From: CAYJEQ01 sp964370185
GTDB lineage: Bacteria; Bacillota; Clostridia; Oscillospirales; Ruminococcaceae
Length of the DNA stretch: 11,248 nt
Assembly: GCA_964370185.1 (NCBI GenBank)
Contig: CAYJIJ010000070.1
Span: forward strand, 1 to 11,248
Reading direction: 5' to 3'
In this document: piece by piece, positions 1 to 6,288 of the stretch
How the letters are laid out: each line of letters begins with the position of its first letter
Numbering within the stretch: the first letter of the stretch is position 1
Notes under the pieces: model-generated
Databases searched by the model: none
Seen by the model: only the letters and a program-made list of their open reading frames with translations
What the model was told of the DNA's origin: nothing
Made by a program: the position numbers and the translations under genes

Positions 1-1
1 A

Positions 2-148
2 GTTAAGGTGTGGCTTTGCCACAAATTAAAGTTTTACTCGATTTTTTACAAAAAAATCGTGGGGTGTGGGGTGAAACCCCATAAATGGAAAGCGAAGCGA
101 TAAAAGAATGTAGCAATTTTTGCAAAGCAAAAGAGCGGAGATTTTTTT
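2..148 (+). repeat. Multi-hairpin intergenic repeat, copy A
   Basis: First of four copies of an intergenic repeat (others at 171-326, 10214-10370 and, reversed, 6096-6218). In order it holds hairpin H1 (TGTGGC-TTT-GCCACA, 9-23), an AT-rich hairpin H2 of CGATTTTTT against its complement with one extra A, hairpin H3 built on GGGGT-GAA-ACCCC, an AGCGAAGCGATAAA box and a final GCAA-TTT-TTGC hairpin. It contains no convincing ORF. Copies A and B are nearly identical apart from a short insertion in B and small indels. The left edge may be cut by the window. I cannot assign it to a named family. Confidence 0.85.
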
Positions 149-149
149 A

Positions 150-170
150 GTGAAAAGTGAAAAGTGAAAA
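150..170 (+). repeat. Three GTGAAAA heptamers
   Basis: Three perfect tandem copies of the heptamer GTGAAAA (150-156, 157-163, 164-170) run directly into the GTTAAGG start of repeat copy B. Related heptamers (GTGAAGA, ATGAAGA) stand at the same place in front of the reversed copy at 6096-6218, and a degenerate version precedes the copy at 10214. They also follow the terminators of both minus-strand genes. Confidence 0.8.
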
Positions 171-326
171 GTTAAGGTGTGGCTTTGCCACAAATTAAAG
201 TTTTACTCGATTTTTTACAAAAAATCGTGGGGTATGGGGTGAAACCCCATAAATGGAAAGCGAAGCGATAAAAGGCAAAGCCAAAAAAATGTAGCAATTT
301 TTGCAAAGCAAAAGAGCGGAGATTTT
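171..326 (+). repeat. Multi-hairpin intergenic repeat, copy B
   Basis: Second copy, offset 169 bases from copy A. H1 is identical to copy A. H2 is a perfect 9-bp stem (208-216 against 219-227) with a two-base loop. H3 is a perfect 8-bp stem (TATGGGGT, 233-240, against ACCCCATA, 244-251) around GAA. It carries a small GGC-AAA-GCC insertion absent from copy A, so the repeat is modular. The reversed strand stays open as a reading frame across this copy, but that frame is just a translation of the repeat. Confidence 0.85.
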
Positions 327-337
327 AGCAGTAAATA

Positions 338-364
338 GTAGGGACGAACCTGTGTGTTCGCCCG
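338..364 (+). repeat. REP-like hairpin, CGAAC subtype
   Basis: A GTAG prefix is followed by GGACGAAC, a CTGTGT loop, GTTCGCCC and a closing G. One A-C mismatch interrupts the stem. Its inverted relatives are at 581-607 (degenerate) and 7661-7687, so 338-607 is bracketed by an inverted pair of this subtype with a CATG-type pair nested inside. Confidence 0.75.
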
Positions 365-441
365 AGATGACGCACAACCCAAACCAATGCGAAAAATCTA
401 TACCAAAATCACCGACCATGCAAAGCAAAACCGCAAGCCCA

Positions 442-532
442 TTGTAGGGGCATGATTTTCCATGCCCGTAGAATATCACAAAACTATAAAACACCTGCAC
501 ACAATCGGTCACGGCAAACCGTGACCCTACAA
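442..532. repeat. Paired REP element (BIME-like)
   Basis: A forward CATG-type REP hairpin (444-468: GTAG, GGGCATG, loop, CATGCCC, G) and an inverted hairpin (506-530) are joined by about 37 AT-rich bases. The outer ends TTGTAGGG and CCCTACAA form a terminal inverted repeat. The inverted partner has a perfect 8-bp stem (GGTCACGG/CCGTGACC read on the minus strand). The same architecture occurs at 3819-3908 and 4062-4151. The composite resembles a bacterial interspersed mosaic element or a very small MITE. Confidence 0.8.
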
Positions 533-580
533 TGATACCGCAGATTACGAAAAACCAAAAATAATACGGAAATTATAGAA

Positions 581-607
581 CAGGCGAACACACAGGCTAC
601 CCCCTAC
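581..607 (-). repeat. Degenerate inverted REP hairpin
   Basis: Read on the minus strand it starts GTAGGGGGTAGCC and ends TGTGTGTTCGCC. It is recognisable by its match to the hairpin at 338-364, but the left arm no longer pairs well. It is probably a decaying partner of that hairpin. The gene-free stretch 1-679 as a whole holds only this and the repeats listed above, and I see no convincing promoter for the YcxB-gyrA pair. Confidence 0.55.
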
Positions 608-679
608 ACCGACACCGCATCACAAACCATGCACCCCCCATTACAACAGCAACCTAAAATACCTATTCCGGAGGAAAAA

Positions 680-1261
680 ATGGAACAAAAACAGTCCGAG
701 TTATTACTCGAATACAAGCTTTTAAAAGATGAATACATCTACTACAATCTGCTCTACGCCTCCCGTATGCTAAAAAAGCGCAGGGATAAAGCCTTTGTGG
801 TGGGTGCGCTTGAAATACTCACAGGGATAGCGGCACTGCTTTGGATAAGCAGTCAGGGTGTTGGCAATACACTGCTCTATGTGTCGGTAGCTATAATACT
901 TGGGCTTGGACTTTTTAGCTATTTATTTCATTTTTTTGCCTTTCCAGCTTCACTAAAAAAAGAAGCGGATAAAAAATATAACGAGAGCAAATATGTATCT
1001 TCCCCCATGGCGCTTGAGTTTTTCTCAAATCGCTTAGAGGAAAAATGCGAGGGCGATGCAGTTACATATTACTGGCAGGATATGGACGAAATTGCACAGT
1101 GCAAAAAATTATTCTTTATAGTAACAAAAAACGGCAAGGTATTAATAATTCCAAAGCGAGCACTCGCCGACGAGGGCAAATACTTGGATGAACTACTAAA
1201 ATTTACAGCCGATAAATATAAAAAACGCTACTTAACATGGAGCGAGCCATTTTACAGGTAG
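680..1261 (+). CDS. YcxB-like two-helix membrane protein
   Basis: A 193-residue protein. The ATG at 680 is chosen over the upstream ATG at 629 because GGAGG lies at 670-674, five bases before it. Residues about 1-38 are charged and helical. Two hydrophobic segments follow at about 39-57 and 63-87, then a basic stretch and a C-terminal domain in which YYWQDMDEIAQ, a KLFFIVTKNG strand and LIIPKRAL resemble the YcxB-like C-terminal domain (W-D-I-E followed by IIPKRAF-type sequence). The function of that family is not established. The stop codon overlaps the GGAGG of gyrA and the gap is 11 bases, so the two genes are very likely cotranscribed. Family assignment rests on motif memory only. Confidence 0.85.
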   Translation: MEQKQSELLLEYKLLKDEYIYYNLLYASRMLKKRRDKAFVVGALEILTGIAALLWISSQGVGNTLLYVSVAIILGLGLFSYLFHFFAFPASLKKEADKKYNESKYVSSPMALEFFSNRLEEKCEGDAVTYYWQDMDEIAQCKKLFFIVTKNGKVLIIPKRALADEGKYLDELLKFTADKYKKRYLTWSEPFYR

Positions 1262-1272
1262 GAGGAAGAAAG

Positions 1273-3801
1273 ATGCAAAACGATGGAACAAAGATAATTA
1301 ATGTAGACATAGAAAAAGAGATGCGTAAAAGCTATCTTGAATATTCTATGTCGGTAATAGTGGGTAGGGCGCTCCCCGATGTAAGGGATGGTCTAAAACC
1401 CGTACACAGGCGCATACTCTATACCATGCATGAAGCAGGGCTTACACCCGATAAGAAATACCTAAAATGTGCGGCTACTGTTGGCGATGTGCTCGGTAAA
1501 TATCATCCACACGGCGATGGTTCTGTTTACGACGCTCTTGTTAGAATGGCGCAGGACTTCTCAATGAGATACACTCTAATCGACGGACAGGGAAACTTTG
1601 GTTCGGTAGATGGCGACCCTGCGGCGGCTTATAGGTATACCGAGTCTAAAATGAGCAAGATTTCGCAGTCACTGCTCACCGATATTGATAAAGAAACAGT
1701 AAACTTCGTGCCAAACTACGACGATAGATTAATGGAGCCAGAAGTGCTCCCCTCAAGGTATCCCAATCTGCTTGTAAATGGGTCTACTGGGATAGCTGTC
1801 GGCATGGCTACAAACATTCCACCGCACAACCTAAGAGAGGTAATAGACGGTGTTTGTTGCCTAATAGATAATCCCGATGCAGGCATGGAAGAAATTTGCG
1901 AGCATATAAAAGGGCCCGATTTCCCAACGGGTGGTATTATTATGGGAAGAAGCGGTATCCGCAGTGCCTATGCCACAGGTAGGGGTAAAATTACCCTAAG
2001 AGCAAGGGCGGAGATACAGGAGATGAAAAATAATAGGGAAAGAATTGTGGTAACAGAAATTCCCTATATGGTAAATAAAGCAAGGCTTATTGAAAATATC
2101 GCAGAGCTTGCAAAAGAAAAGCGTATAGACATGATAAGCGACTTAAGGGATGAGTCCGACAGGGACGGCATGCGCATTGTAATAGAATTAAAGCGTGATG
2201 CAAATGCACAGGTGGTATTAAATCAGCTATATCGCTTCACCCAGATGCAGGACACAGTGGGCGTAATAATGCTTGCACTTGCGGACGGCCAGCCACAGAC
2301 GATGACATTAAAAGAAGTGCTCTCCCACTATATAAAATTCCAACAGCAAATAATAGTGAGAAGAACACAGTTCGACCTTAAAAAAGCTAAAGAGCGTTGC
2401 CATATCTTAGAGGGTCTTAAAATTGCCATCGACCATATGGACGAAGTAATAAAAATACTAAGAGCGTCTAAAGATACGCCGACAGGTAAAGCCGCACTTA
2501 TAGATAGATTTGGGTTAACGGATATACAAGCGCAGGCGATAGTGCAGATGCGACTCGGGCAACTAACAGGCCTTGAGCGTGAAAAGATAGAAAGCGAGCT
2601 TGCTCAGATACTTGAAAAAATTGCCTACTTAGAGGGCGTACTTGCCGACGGTAGCAAGGTGCTTTCAATTATCAAAGAAGAAATCTTAGCAGTGAGAGAA
2701 AAATTCGGTGACGAGCGTCGCACAGAAATTCAGGCAGTAAGCGGTGAGGTTGACATTGAAGACCTTATCCCTGTTGAAGAATGTGTAATTACCCTCACCC
2801 ATTTTGGATATATCAAGCGTCAGCTAACCGAAACATACAAAACCCAAAAGCGTGGTGGTAGAGGTGTAGCAGGGATGCAGAGGAGGGATGAGGACTTTGT
2901 AGAAGAGCTCTTTGTCTGCTCCACACATGACTATATTCTATTCTTCACCGACAGGGGCAGGGTGTACCGCCTAAAAGCCTATGAAATAGGTGAAAGCCAG
3001 CGCACAGCAAGGGGTACAAATGTAGTAAACTTGCTTCAGCTTGAAAAAGAAGAGAAAATTACCTCGATGATTAGGGTGGAAAACTTCGACGAGGGAAGTT
3101 TCCTTGTGATGATTACAAGAAATGGTATTATAAAAAGAACAGAGCTTTCAGCATATAAAAACTGCCGTAAAGCAGGGCTTATTGCGATTTCACTCGACGA
3201 AGATGATCAGCTCGCTTGGGTGAGACATACAAGCGGTGAAAATGAGCTTATAGTAGCTACAAAGCAGGGTATGGCGATACGATTTAACGAAAACAACGCA
3301 AGGCCTCTTTCGAGAACCGCAAGGGGTGTAAGAGCTATTAATTTAGGTGAAGATGATGGCGTTATAGGCATGGCAACTGTAACAGAGGGTGCAAAACTGC
3401 TCACCATTTCCGAGGGCGGTGCAGGCAGAAAGACTGACCCATCCGAATACAGACTACAAAGCCGTGGCGGTAAGGGTATCACCAATTACAAAACCGCTAA
3501 AAATGGTGCTGTTGCAGGGGTTGCAATGGTTACCGAAAACGACGATGTAATGCTTATTAGCGAAGACGGCGTAATTATCAGAATACCATCACAGCAGATT
3601 GCAGAGCAATCAAGATACGGCGGCGGTGTTAGAGCGATGAGAATTGCCGAGGGCAATAGGGTTGTAACATTCGCAGTAGTGCCAAAGGATGAACATGAAG
3701 ACGAGCACGAGGGAGAAAATGCCGAGGAAACCGTAGAAGGCGAAGTAAATGAGGTTGCAGCGGCAGAGGAAATCGCAGTAGAGGAAACCACAGAACTATA
3801 A
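1273..3801 (+). CDS. gyrA: DNA gyrase subunit A
   Basis: An 842-residue A subunit of the type IIA topoisomerase that, with GyrB, introduces negative supercoils using ATP. The ATG at 1273 follows GGAGG (1261-1265) at seven bases. The N-terminal breakage-reunion domain runs to about residue 490. It shows the winged-helix region, HPHGD (78-82) and the catalytic tyrosine in YRYTE (Y122). The C-terminal beta-pinwheel (about 500-805) carries the GyrA box QKRGGRG (525-531), which separates GyrA from ParC. Residues about 806-842 form a highly acidic tail, as in gyrases whose tail tunes DNA wrapping. The residue equivalent to E. coli Ser83 is Gly here (HPHGD-G-S-VYD), in the quinolone contact region. 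No gyrB is adjacent. No U-tract terminator follows, only a REP hairpin 19 bases past the stop. Confidence 0.98.
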   Translation: MQNDGTKIINVDIEKEMRKSYLEYSMSVIVGRALPDVRDGLKPVHRRILYTMHEAGLTPDKKYLKCAATVGDVLGKYHPHGDGSVYDALVRMAQDFSMRYTLIDGQGNFGSVDGDPAAAYRYTESKMSKISQSLLTDIDKETVNFVPNYDDRLMEPEVLPSRYPNLLVNGSTGIAVGMATNIPPHNLREVIDGVCCLIDNPDAGMEEICEHIKGPDFPTGGIIMGRSGIRSAYATGRGKITLRARAEIQEMKNNRERIVVTEIPYMVNKARLIENIAELAKEKRIDMISDLRDESDRDGMRIVIELKRDANAQVVLNQLYRFTQMQDTVGVIMLALADGQPQTMTLKEVLSHYIKFQQQIIVRRTQFDLKKAKERCHILEGLKIAIDHMDEVIKILRASKDTPTGKAALIDRFGLTDIQAQAIVQMRLGQLTGLEREKIESELAQILEKIAYLEGVLADGSKVLSIIKEEILAVREKFGDERRTEIQAVSGEVDIEDLIPVEECVITLTHFGYIKRQLTETYKTQKRGGRGVAGMQRRDEDFVEELFVCSTHDYILFFTDRGRVYRLKAYEIGESQRTARGTNVVNLLQLEKEEKITSMIRVENFDEGSFLVMITRNGIIKRTELSAYKNCRKAGLIAISLDEDDQLAWVRHTSGENELIVATKQGMAIRFNENNARPLSRTARGVRAINLGEDDGVIGMATVTEGAKLLTISEGGAGRKTDPSEYRLQSRGGKGITNYKTAKNGAVAGVAMVTENDDVMLISEDGVIIRIPSQQIAEQSRYGGGVRAMRIAEGNRVVTFAVVPKDEHEDEHEGENAEETVEGEVNEVAAAEEIAVEETTEL

Positions 3802-3807
3802 AAAATG

Positions 3808-3983
3808 CGAAAATCCTATTGTAGGGGCATGGCTTGCCATGCCCGTAGGTTACATGAAACTACAAAATATACCGACACCCTCGGTCACGGCAAGCCGTGC
3901 CCCTACAAACACCAACGGTGGTTTGGCAAAATTATAAAAATACAGAAATCTCATTATAAAAATTACGCAAAATCAAAAATAAA
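3808..3983. repeat. REP-pair unit, direct repeat copy 1
   Basis: This 176-bp unit contains a paired REP element (3819-3908) with 11-bp terminal inverted repeats (TTGTAGGGGCA and TGCCCCTACAA). The forward hairpin is at 3821-3845 (GGGCATGG-CTTG-CCATGCCC) and the inverted hairpin at 3882-3906. About 75 AT-rich bases follow and include an ACCAACGGTGG stretch. The unit recurs 243 bases downstream at 4051-4226 with only two differences, both in the tip of the forward hairpin. The forward hairpin may serve as a weak end for the gyrA transcript, but it lacks a U tract. Confidence 0.85.
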
Positions 3984-3998
3984 TACGGAAATTTCAAT

Positions 3999-4021
3999 GT
4001 AGGTGCATATCCCCCCATGCC
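3999..4021 (+). repeat. REP-like hairpin with C-run loop
   Basis: A divergent single REP: GTAGGTGCAT, then ATCCCCCC, then ATGCC. It lies in the 67 bases (3984-4050) that separate the two copies of the duplicated unit. It shares its unusual C-rich loop with the hairpin at 4241-4265, which suggests that 3999-4063 is itself a monomer of REP plus leader. Confidence 0.65.
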
Positions 4022-4050
4022 AATAGATTACGCACAATCCAAAAATAAAA

Positions 4051-4226
4051 CGAAAATCCTATTGTAGGGGCATGGTTTTCCATGCCCGTAGGTTACATGA
4101 AACTACAAAATATACCGACACCCTCGGTCACGGCAAGCCGTGCCCCTACAAACACCAACGGTGGTTTGGCAAAATTATAAAAATACAGAAATCTCATTAT
4201 AAAAATTACGCAAAATCAAAAATAAA
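4051..4226. repeat. REP-pair unit, direct repeat copy 2
   Basis: Copy 2 of the 176-bp unit. It contains the forward hairpin 4064-4088 (GGGCATGG-TTTT-CCATGCCC) and inverted hairpin 4125-4149, with terminal inverted repeats spanning 4062-4151. It matches copy 1 at 174 of 176 positions. Reading frames across the two copies translate to almost the same peptide, but only because the DNA is repeated. Confidence 0.85.
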
Positions 4227-4240
4227 ACGAAAATCCTATT

Positions 4241-4265
4241 GTAGGGGCATATCCCCCCATGCCCG
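4241..4265 (+). repeat. REP-like hairpin nearest the RAYT gene
   Basis: GTAG, GGGCAT, an ATCCCCCC loop, ATGCCC, G. It ends 48 bases before the RAYT start and is preceded by the conserved leader ending CGAAAATCCTATT. GGGG and CCCC inside it can pair instead (GGGG-CATAT-CCCC), so two exclusive hairpins are possible. A perfect 10-bp palindrome, TGGTATACCA, follows at 4273-4282. Confidence 0.75.
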
Positions 4266-4313
4266 CCATCTATGGTATACCACAATACAAAAACAAATAT
4301 GGTAGGTAATCAA

Positions 4314-4838
4314 ATGAACTACCCAAAACGAAAACAAATTAGATTACAACAATACGATTATTCAAACAGCGGTGCATATTTTGTAACAATATGCACCCAT
4401 AATCGTGAATGTTTTTTTGGGGAAATAAATAATAAAAAAATTAAATATAGTGAATTTGGGAAAATAGCCTATTCAGAAATTGAGAATACACAAATTAAAT
4501 ATGAAAATAATGGTATACAATTTGAAAATTACATTGTAATGCCAAATCATATACATATGATAATTACAATAAACTCTCTAACATATGAAACAAAAACAAA
4601 TGAATTTTCAAAACCTATTAAAAATTCATTGGCAACTATTATAGGAAATTATAAATCTGCAGTTACAAGAAAAATAAATCGTCTTATTAAAACAGATATT
4701 GATAGCAATTTTCATAATATCTGGCAAAGAGGATATTATGAGCACATCATAAGAAATGAAAAATCATATCAAGAAATATCAGAGTATATTGATAATAATG
4801 TTTTTCTATGGAAAGAAGACTCTTTGTATAAAGAATAA
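4314..4838 (+). CDS. REP-associated tyrosine transposase (RAYT, Y1 HUH family)
   Basis: A 174-residue single-strand DNA transposase of the IS200-like Y1 superfamily, the class thought to mobilise REP hairpins. The ATG at 4314 is preferred to the one at 4272: GGTAGG (4301-4306) lies seven bases before it, and family members usually begin shortly before the YDYSNSGAYFVTICTHNR block seen here. The HUH motif is HIH inside IVMPNHIHMIIT. The C-terminal WQRGYYEHIIRNE and EYIDNN blocks are typical of RAYTs, and the nucleophilic tyrosine should be in or near the first. The gene is far more AT-rich than its neighbours: 14, 14 and 16 G+C in three 60-base rows (4441, 4621, 4681), against 27-30 in two alr rows, suggesting foreign origin. 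All nearby REPs are upstream, none downstream. It appears intact. Confidence 0.9.
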   Translation: MNYPKRKQIRLQQYDYSNSGAYFVTICTHNRECFFGEINNKKIKYSEFGKIAYSEIENTQIKYENNGIQFENYIVMPNHIHMIITINSLTYETKTNEFSKPIKNSLATIIGNYKSAVTRKINRLIKTDIDSNFHNIWQRGYYEHIIRNEKSYQEISEYIDNNVFLWKEDSLYKE

Positions 4839-4853
4839 ATAGTATTCAGAAAG

Positions 4854-6062
4854 TTGAGTGCAATCTTGGAATTACTTAAAAGAAGCTGGGCGGAAGTCAG
4901 TCTCGACGCCATTGAAGAAAATGTGAAGAATATCAAAGCCTTGCTCAGTGGCGATTGTATGCTGATGGGAGTTGTTAAGGCGGACGGTTATGGCCATGGG
5001 GATAAGTATATCAGCGACACCCTTGTAAAACAGGGGGTTAACTGGTTCGGTGTTTCAAATATAGACGAAGCGCTCTCACTGCGCAGGCAGGGGATATTCC
5101 ATCCGATACTTATTTTTGGCAATACTCCGGTAAAGTTTGCCAAAACACTCAATGAATACAACCTAACCCAGACCATCTATTCATTAGAATATGGCAAAAG
5201 GCTTGCAGAGGCGGCAAAAGAAGCTGATGTAACACTCGATGTGCATTTAAAGGTGGACACTGGGATGTCACGAATTGGGTTTGTGGCGGTGAATGGCGAG
5301 TTTCAGAATGCCATTTCCGAAATAGGCGAAGTTTGTGCCATGAAAGAGCTGCGCCCCTATGGGATTTACACCCATTTTCCGGTGGCGGATGAGAAAAAAG
5401 CCGTTTCAGAGGATTTCACAAGAAAACAATACGAGGTATTTACGAAGTTATTAACAAGTTTAGAAAAACTGGGGACAACTTTCAGCATAAAACATTGCTG
5501 CAACAGTGCCGCCACAATATCCTACCCTGAAATGCATATGGATATGGTGCGCACAGGTATTATTACATACGGGCTAAACCCAAGTGATGACTGCAAAGAT
5601 TTAGTAAAACTCACCCCAGCAATGAGCCTTTATTCCTGTATTACAATGGTGAAAAAAATTGTGCAGGGTGCATCGGTGAGCTACGGCAGGACTTTTATTG
5701 CCGATAAAGAGAAAGTTATAGCCACCGTCCCCATTGGCTATGCCGACGGCATAGAAAGGGAGCTTTCAGATAAAGCCGAGATGATAGTGAGGGGTAAAAG
5801 GGCTAAAATTGTGGGTAGGGTGTGCATGGATCAGCTTATGCTTGATGTAAGTGATATTGAGGGTGTCTGCGAGGGCGATGTAGTCACCATTGTAGGCGAG
5901 GACGAAGCCGAAAAGATTACCTTTGATGAAATGGCAAAGATAGGCGATACGATAAACTATGAAAAGATATGCATCATAGGCAAAAGAGTGCCGAGAATTT
6001 ATAAGAAAAAAGGCGAAACAATAGGCGTTGTGGATTATATAAGAAGCAATGTTGATCTTTAA
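4854..6062 (+). CDS. alr: Alanine racemase
   Basis: A PLP-dependent fold-type III enzyme that interconverts L- and D-alanine for peptidoglycan synthesis in the cytoplasm. With the TTG at 4854 it has 402 residues, a normal length. The PLP lysine is K42 in VVKADGYGHG, and the second catalytic base is Y277 in ASVSYGRTF. TVPIGYADG (291-299) and GRVCMDQ (321-327) complete the family signature, in an N-terminal TIM barrel followed by a C-terminal beta domain. No ATG is available before the conserved RSWAEVSLDAIEENV block, so TTG at 4854 or 4866 must start it, and neither has a good Shine-Dalgarno. The RAYT stop lies 15 bases upstream in the same reading frame. A strong terminator follows at once. 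Confidence 0.96.
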   Translation: MSAILELLKRSWAEVSLDAIEENVKNIKALLSGDCMLMGVVKADGYGHGDKYISDTLVKQGVNWFGVSNIDEALSLRRQGIFHPILIFGNTPVKFAKTLNEYNLTQTIYSLEYGKRLAEAAKEADVTLDVHLKVDTGMSRIGFVAVNGEFQNAISEIGEVCAMKELRPYGIYTHFPVADEKKAVSEDFTRKQYEVFTKLLTSLEKLGTTFSIKHCCNSAATISYPEMHMDMVRTGIITYGLNPSDDCKDLVKLTPAMSLYSCITMVKKIVQGASVSYGRTFIADKEKVIATVPIGYADGIERELSDKAEMIVRGKRAKIVGRVCMDQLMLDVSDIEGVCEGDVVTIVGEDEAEKITFDEMAKIGDTINYEKICIIGKRVPRIYKKKGETIGVVDYIRSNVDL

Positions 6063-6091
6063 AAAAAACAGCCCCTCGGGGCTGTTTTTTT
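6063..6091 (+). terminator. Rho-independent terminator of alr
   Basis: ACAGCCC and GGGCTGT form a tight stem around CTCG, followed by a run of T (6086-6091). The A run on the 5' side means that it could act in both directions. It begins at the alr stop codon. Confidence 0.92.
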
Positions 6092-6095
6092 ATAG

Positions 6096-6218
6096 AATTG
6101 CTTCATTCTATTTATCGGCTTCGCTTTCTATTTATGGGGTTTTACCCCTACCACCATAATTTTTTGAAAAACCCCTGTAAAACTTTAATCTGTTTCGCCA
6201 TCGGCGAAACTCCATAAC
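6096..6218 (-). repeat. Multi-hairpin intergenic repeat, copy D (reversed)
   Basis: Minus-strand copy of the repeat at 2-148. It keeps ATTAAAGTTTTAC, the GGGGT-AAA-ACCCC hairpin and the AGCGAAGC-GATAAA box. Hairpin H1 is replaced by a different perfect one: GTTTCGCC-GAT-GGCGAAAC on the minus strand (6192-6210) instead of TGTGGC-TTT-GCCACA. H2 has lost its base pairs at the foot, as in copy C. It fills the space between two convergent terminators. Confidence 0.8.
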
Positions 6219-6246
6219 TTTTCACTCTTCATTTTTCACTCTTCAC
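6219..6246 (-). repeat. GTGAAAA-type heptamer run
   Basis: On the minus strand the heptamers GTGAAGA, GTGAAAA, ATGAAGA and GTGAAAA run in phase, directly before the GTTA that opens repeat copy D and directly after the terminator at 6249-6282. The phase and position match the run at 150-170. Confidence 0.75.
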
Positions 6247-6248
6247 TT

Positions 6249-6282
6249 AAAAAATCCCCCACCGAGGTGGAGGATTTTTTTT
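6249..6282 (-). terminator. Terminator of the secreted-protein gene
   Basis: On the minus strand, AAATCCTCCACC and GGTGGGGGATTT pair around a small loop, followed by six U. One pair in the stem is U-G in minus-strand RNA but would be C-A in plus-strand RNA, so it favours the minus direction. It starts about seven bases after the stop. The terminator at 10551-10585 has the same stem and the same wobble. Confidence 0.9.
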
Positions 6283-6288
6283 ATATAA

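Noticed and set aside
195..512. Minus-strand open frame of 105 codons
   Set aside because: It is a translation of the multi-hairpin repeat and two REPs. A related frame at 10238-10546 shares its end only because the repeat is shared. No ribosome site.
629..679. Upstream ATG for the YcxB-like gene
   Set aside because: It lacks a ribosome site, and the added residues are low complexity, whereas 680 has GGAGG.
3821..4265. Possible CRISPR array
   Set aside because: Palindromes alternate in orientation, spacing is irregular (about 60 to 118 bases), the intervals are themselves repeated, and no cas gene is present.
3805..4305. Two plus-strand frames (3805-4002, 4072-4305) with nearly the same peptide
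   Set aside because: They translate the duplicated REP unit. Starts lie within or next to the hairpins and no Shine-Dalgarno is present.
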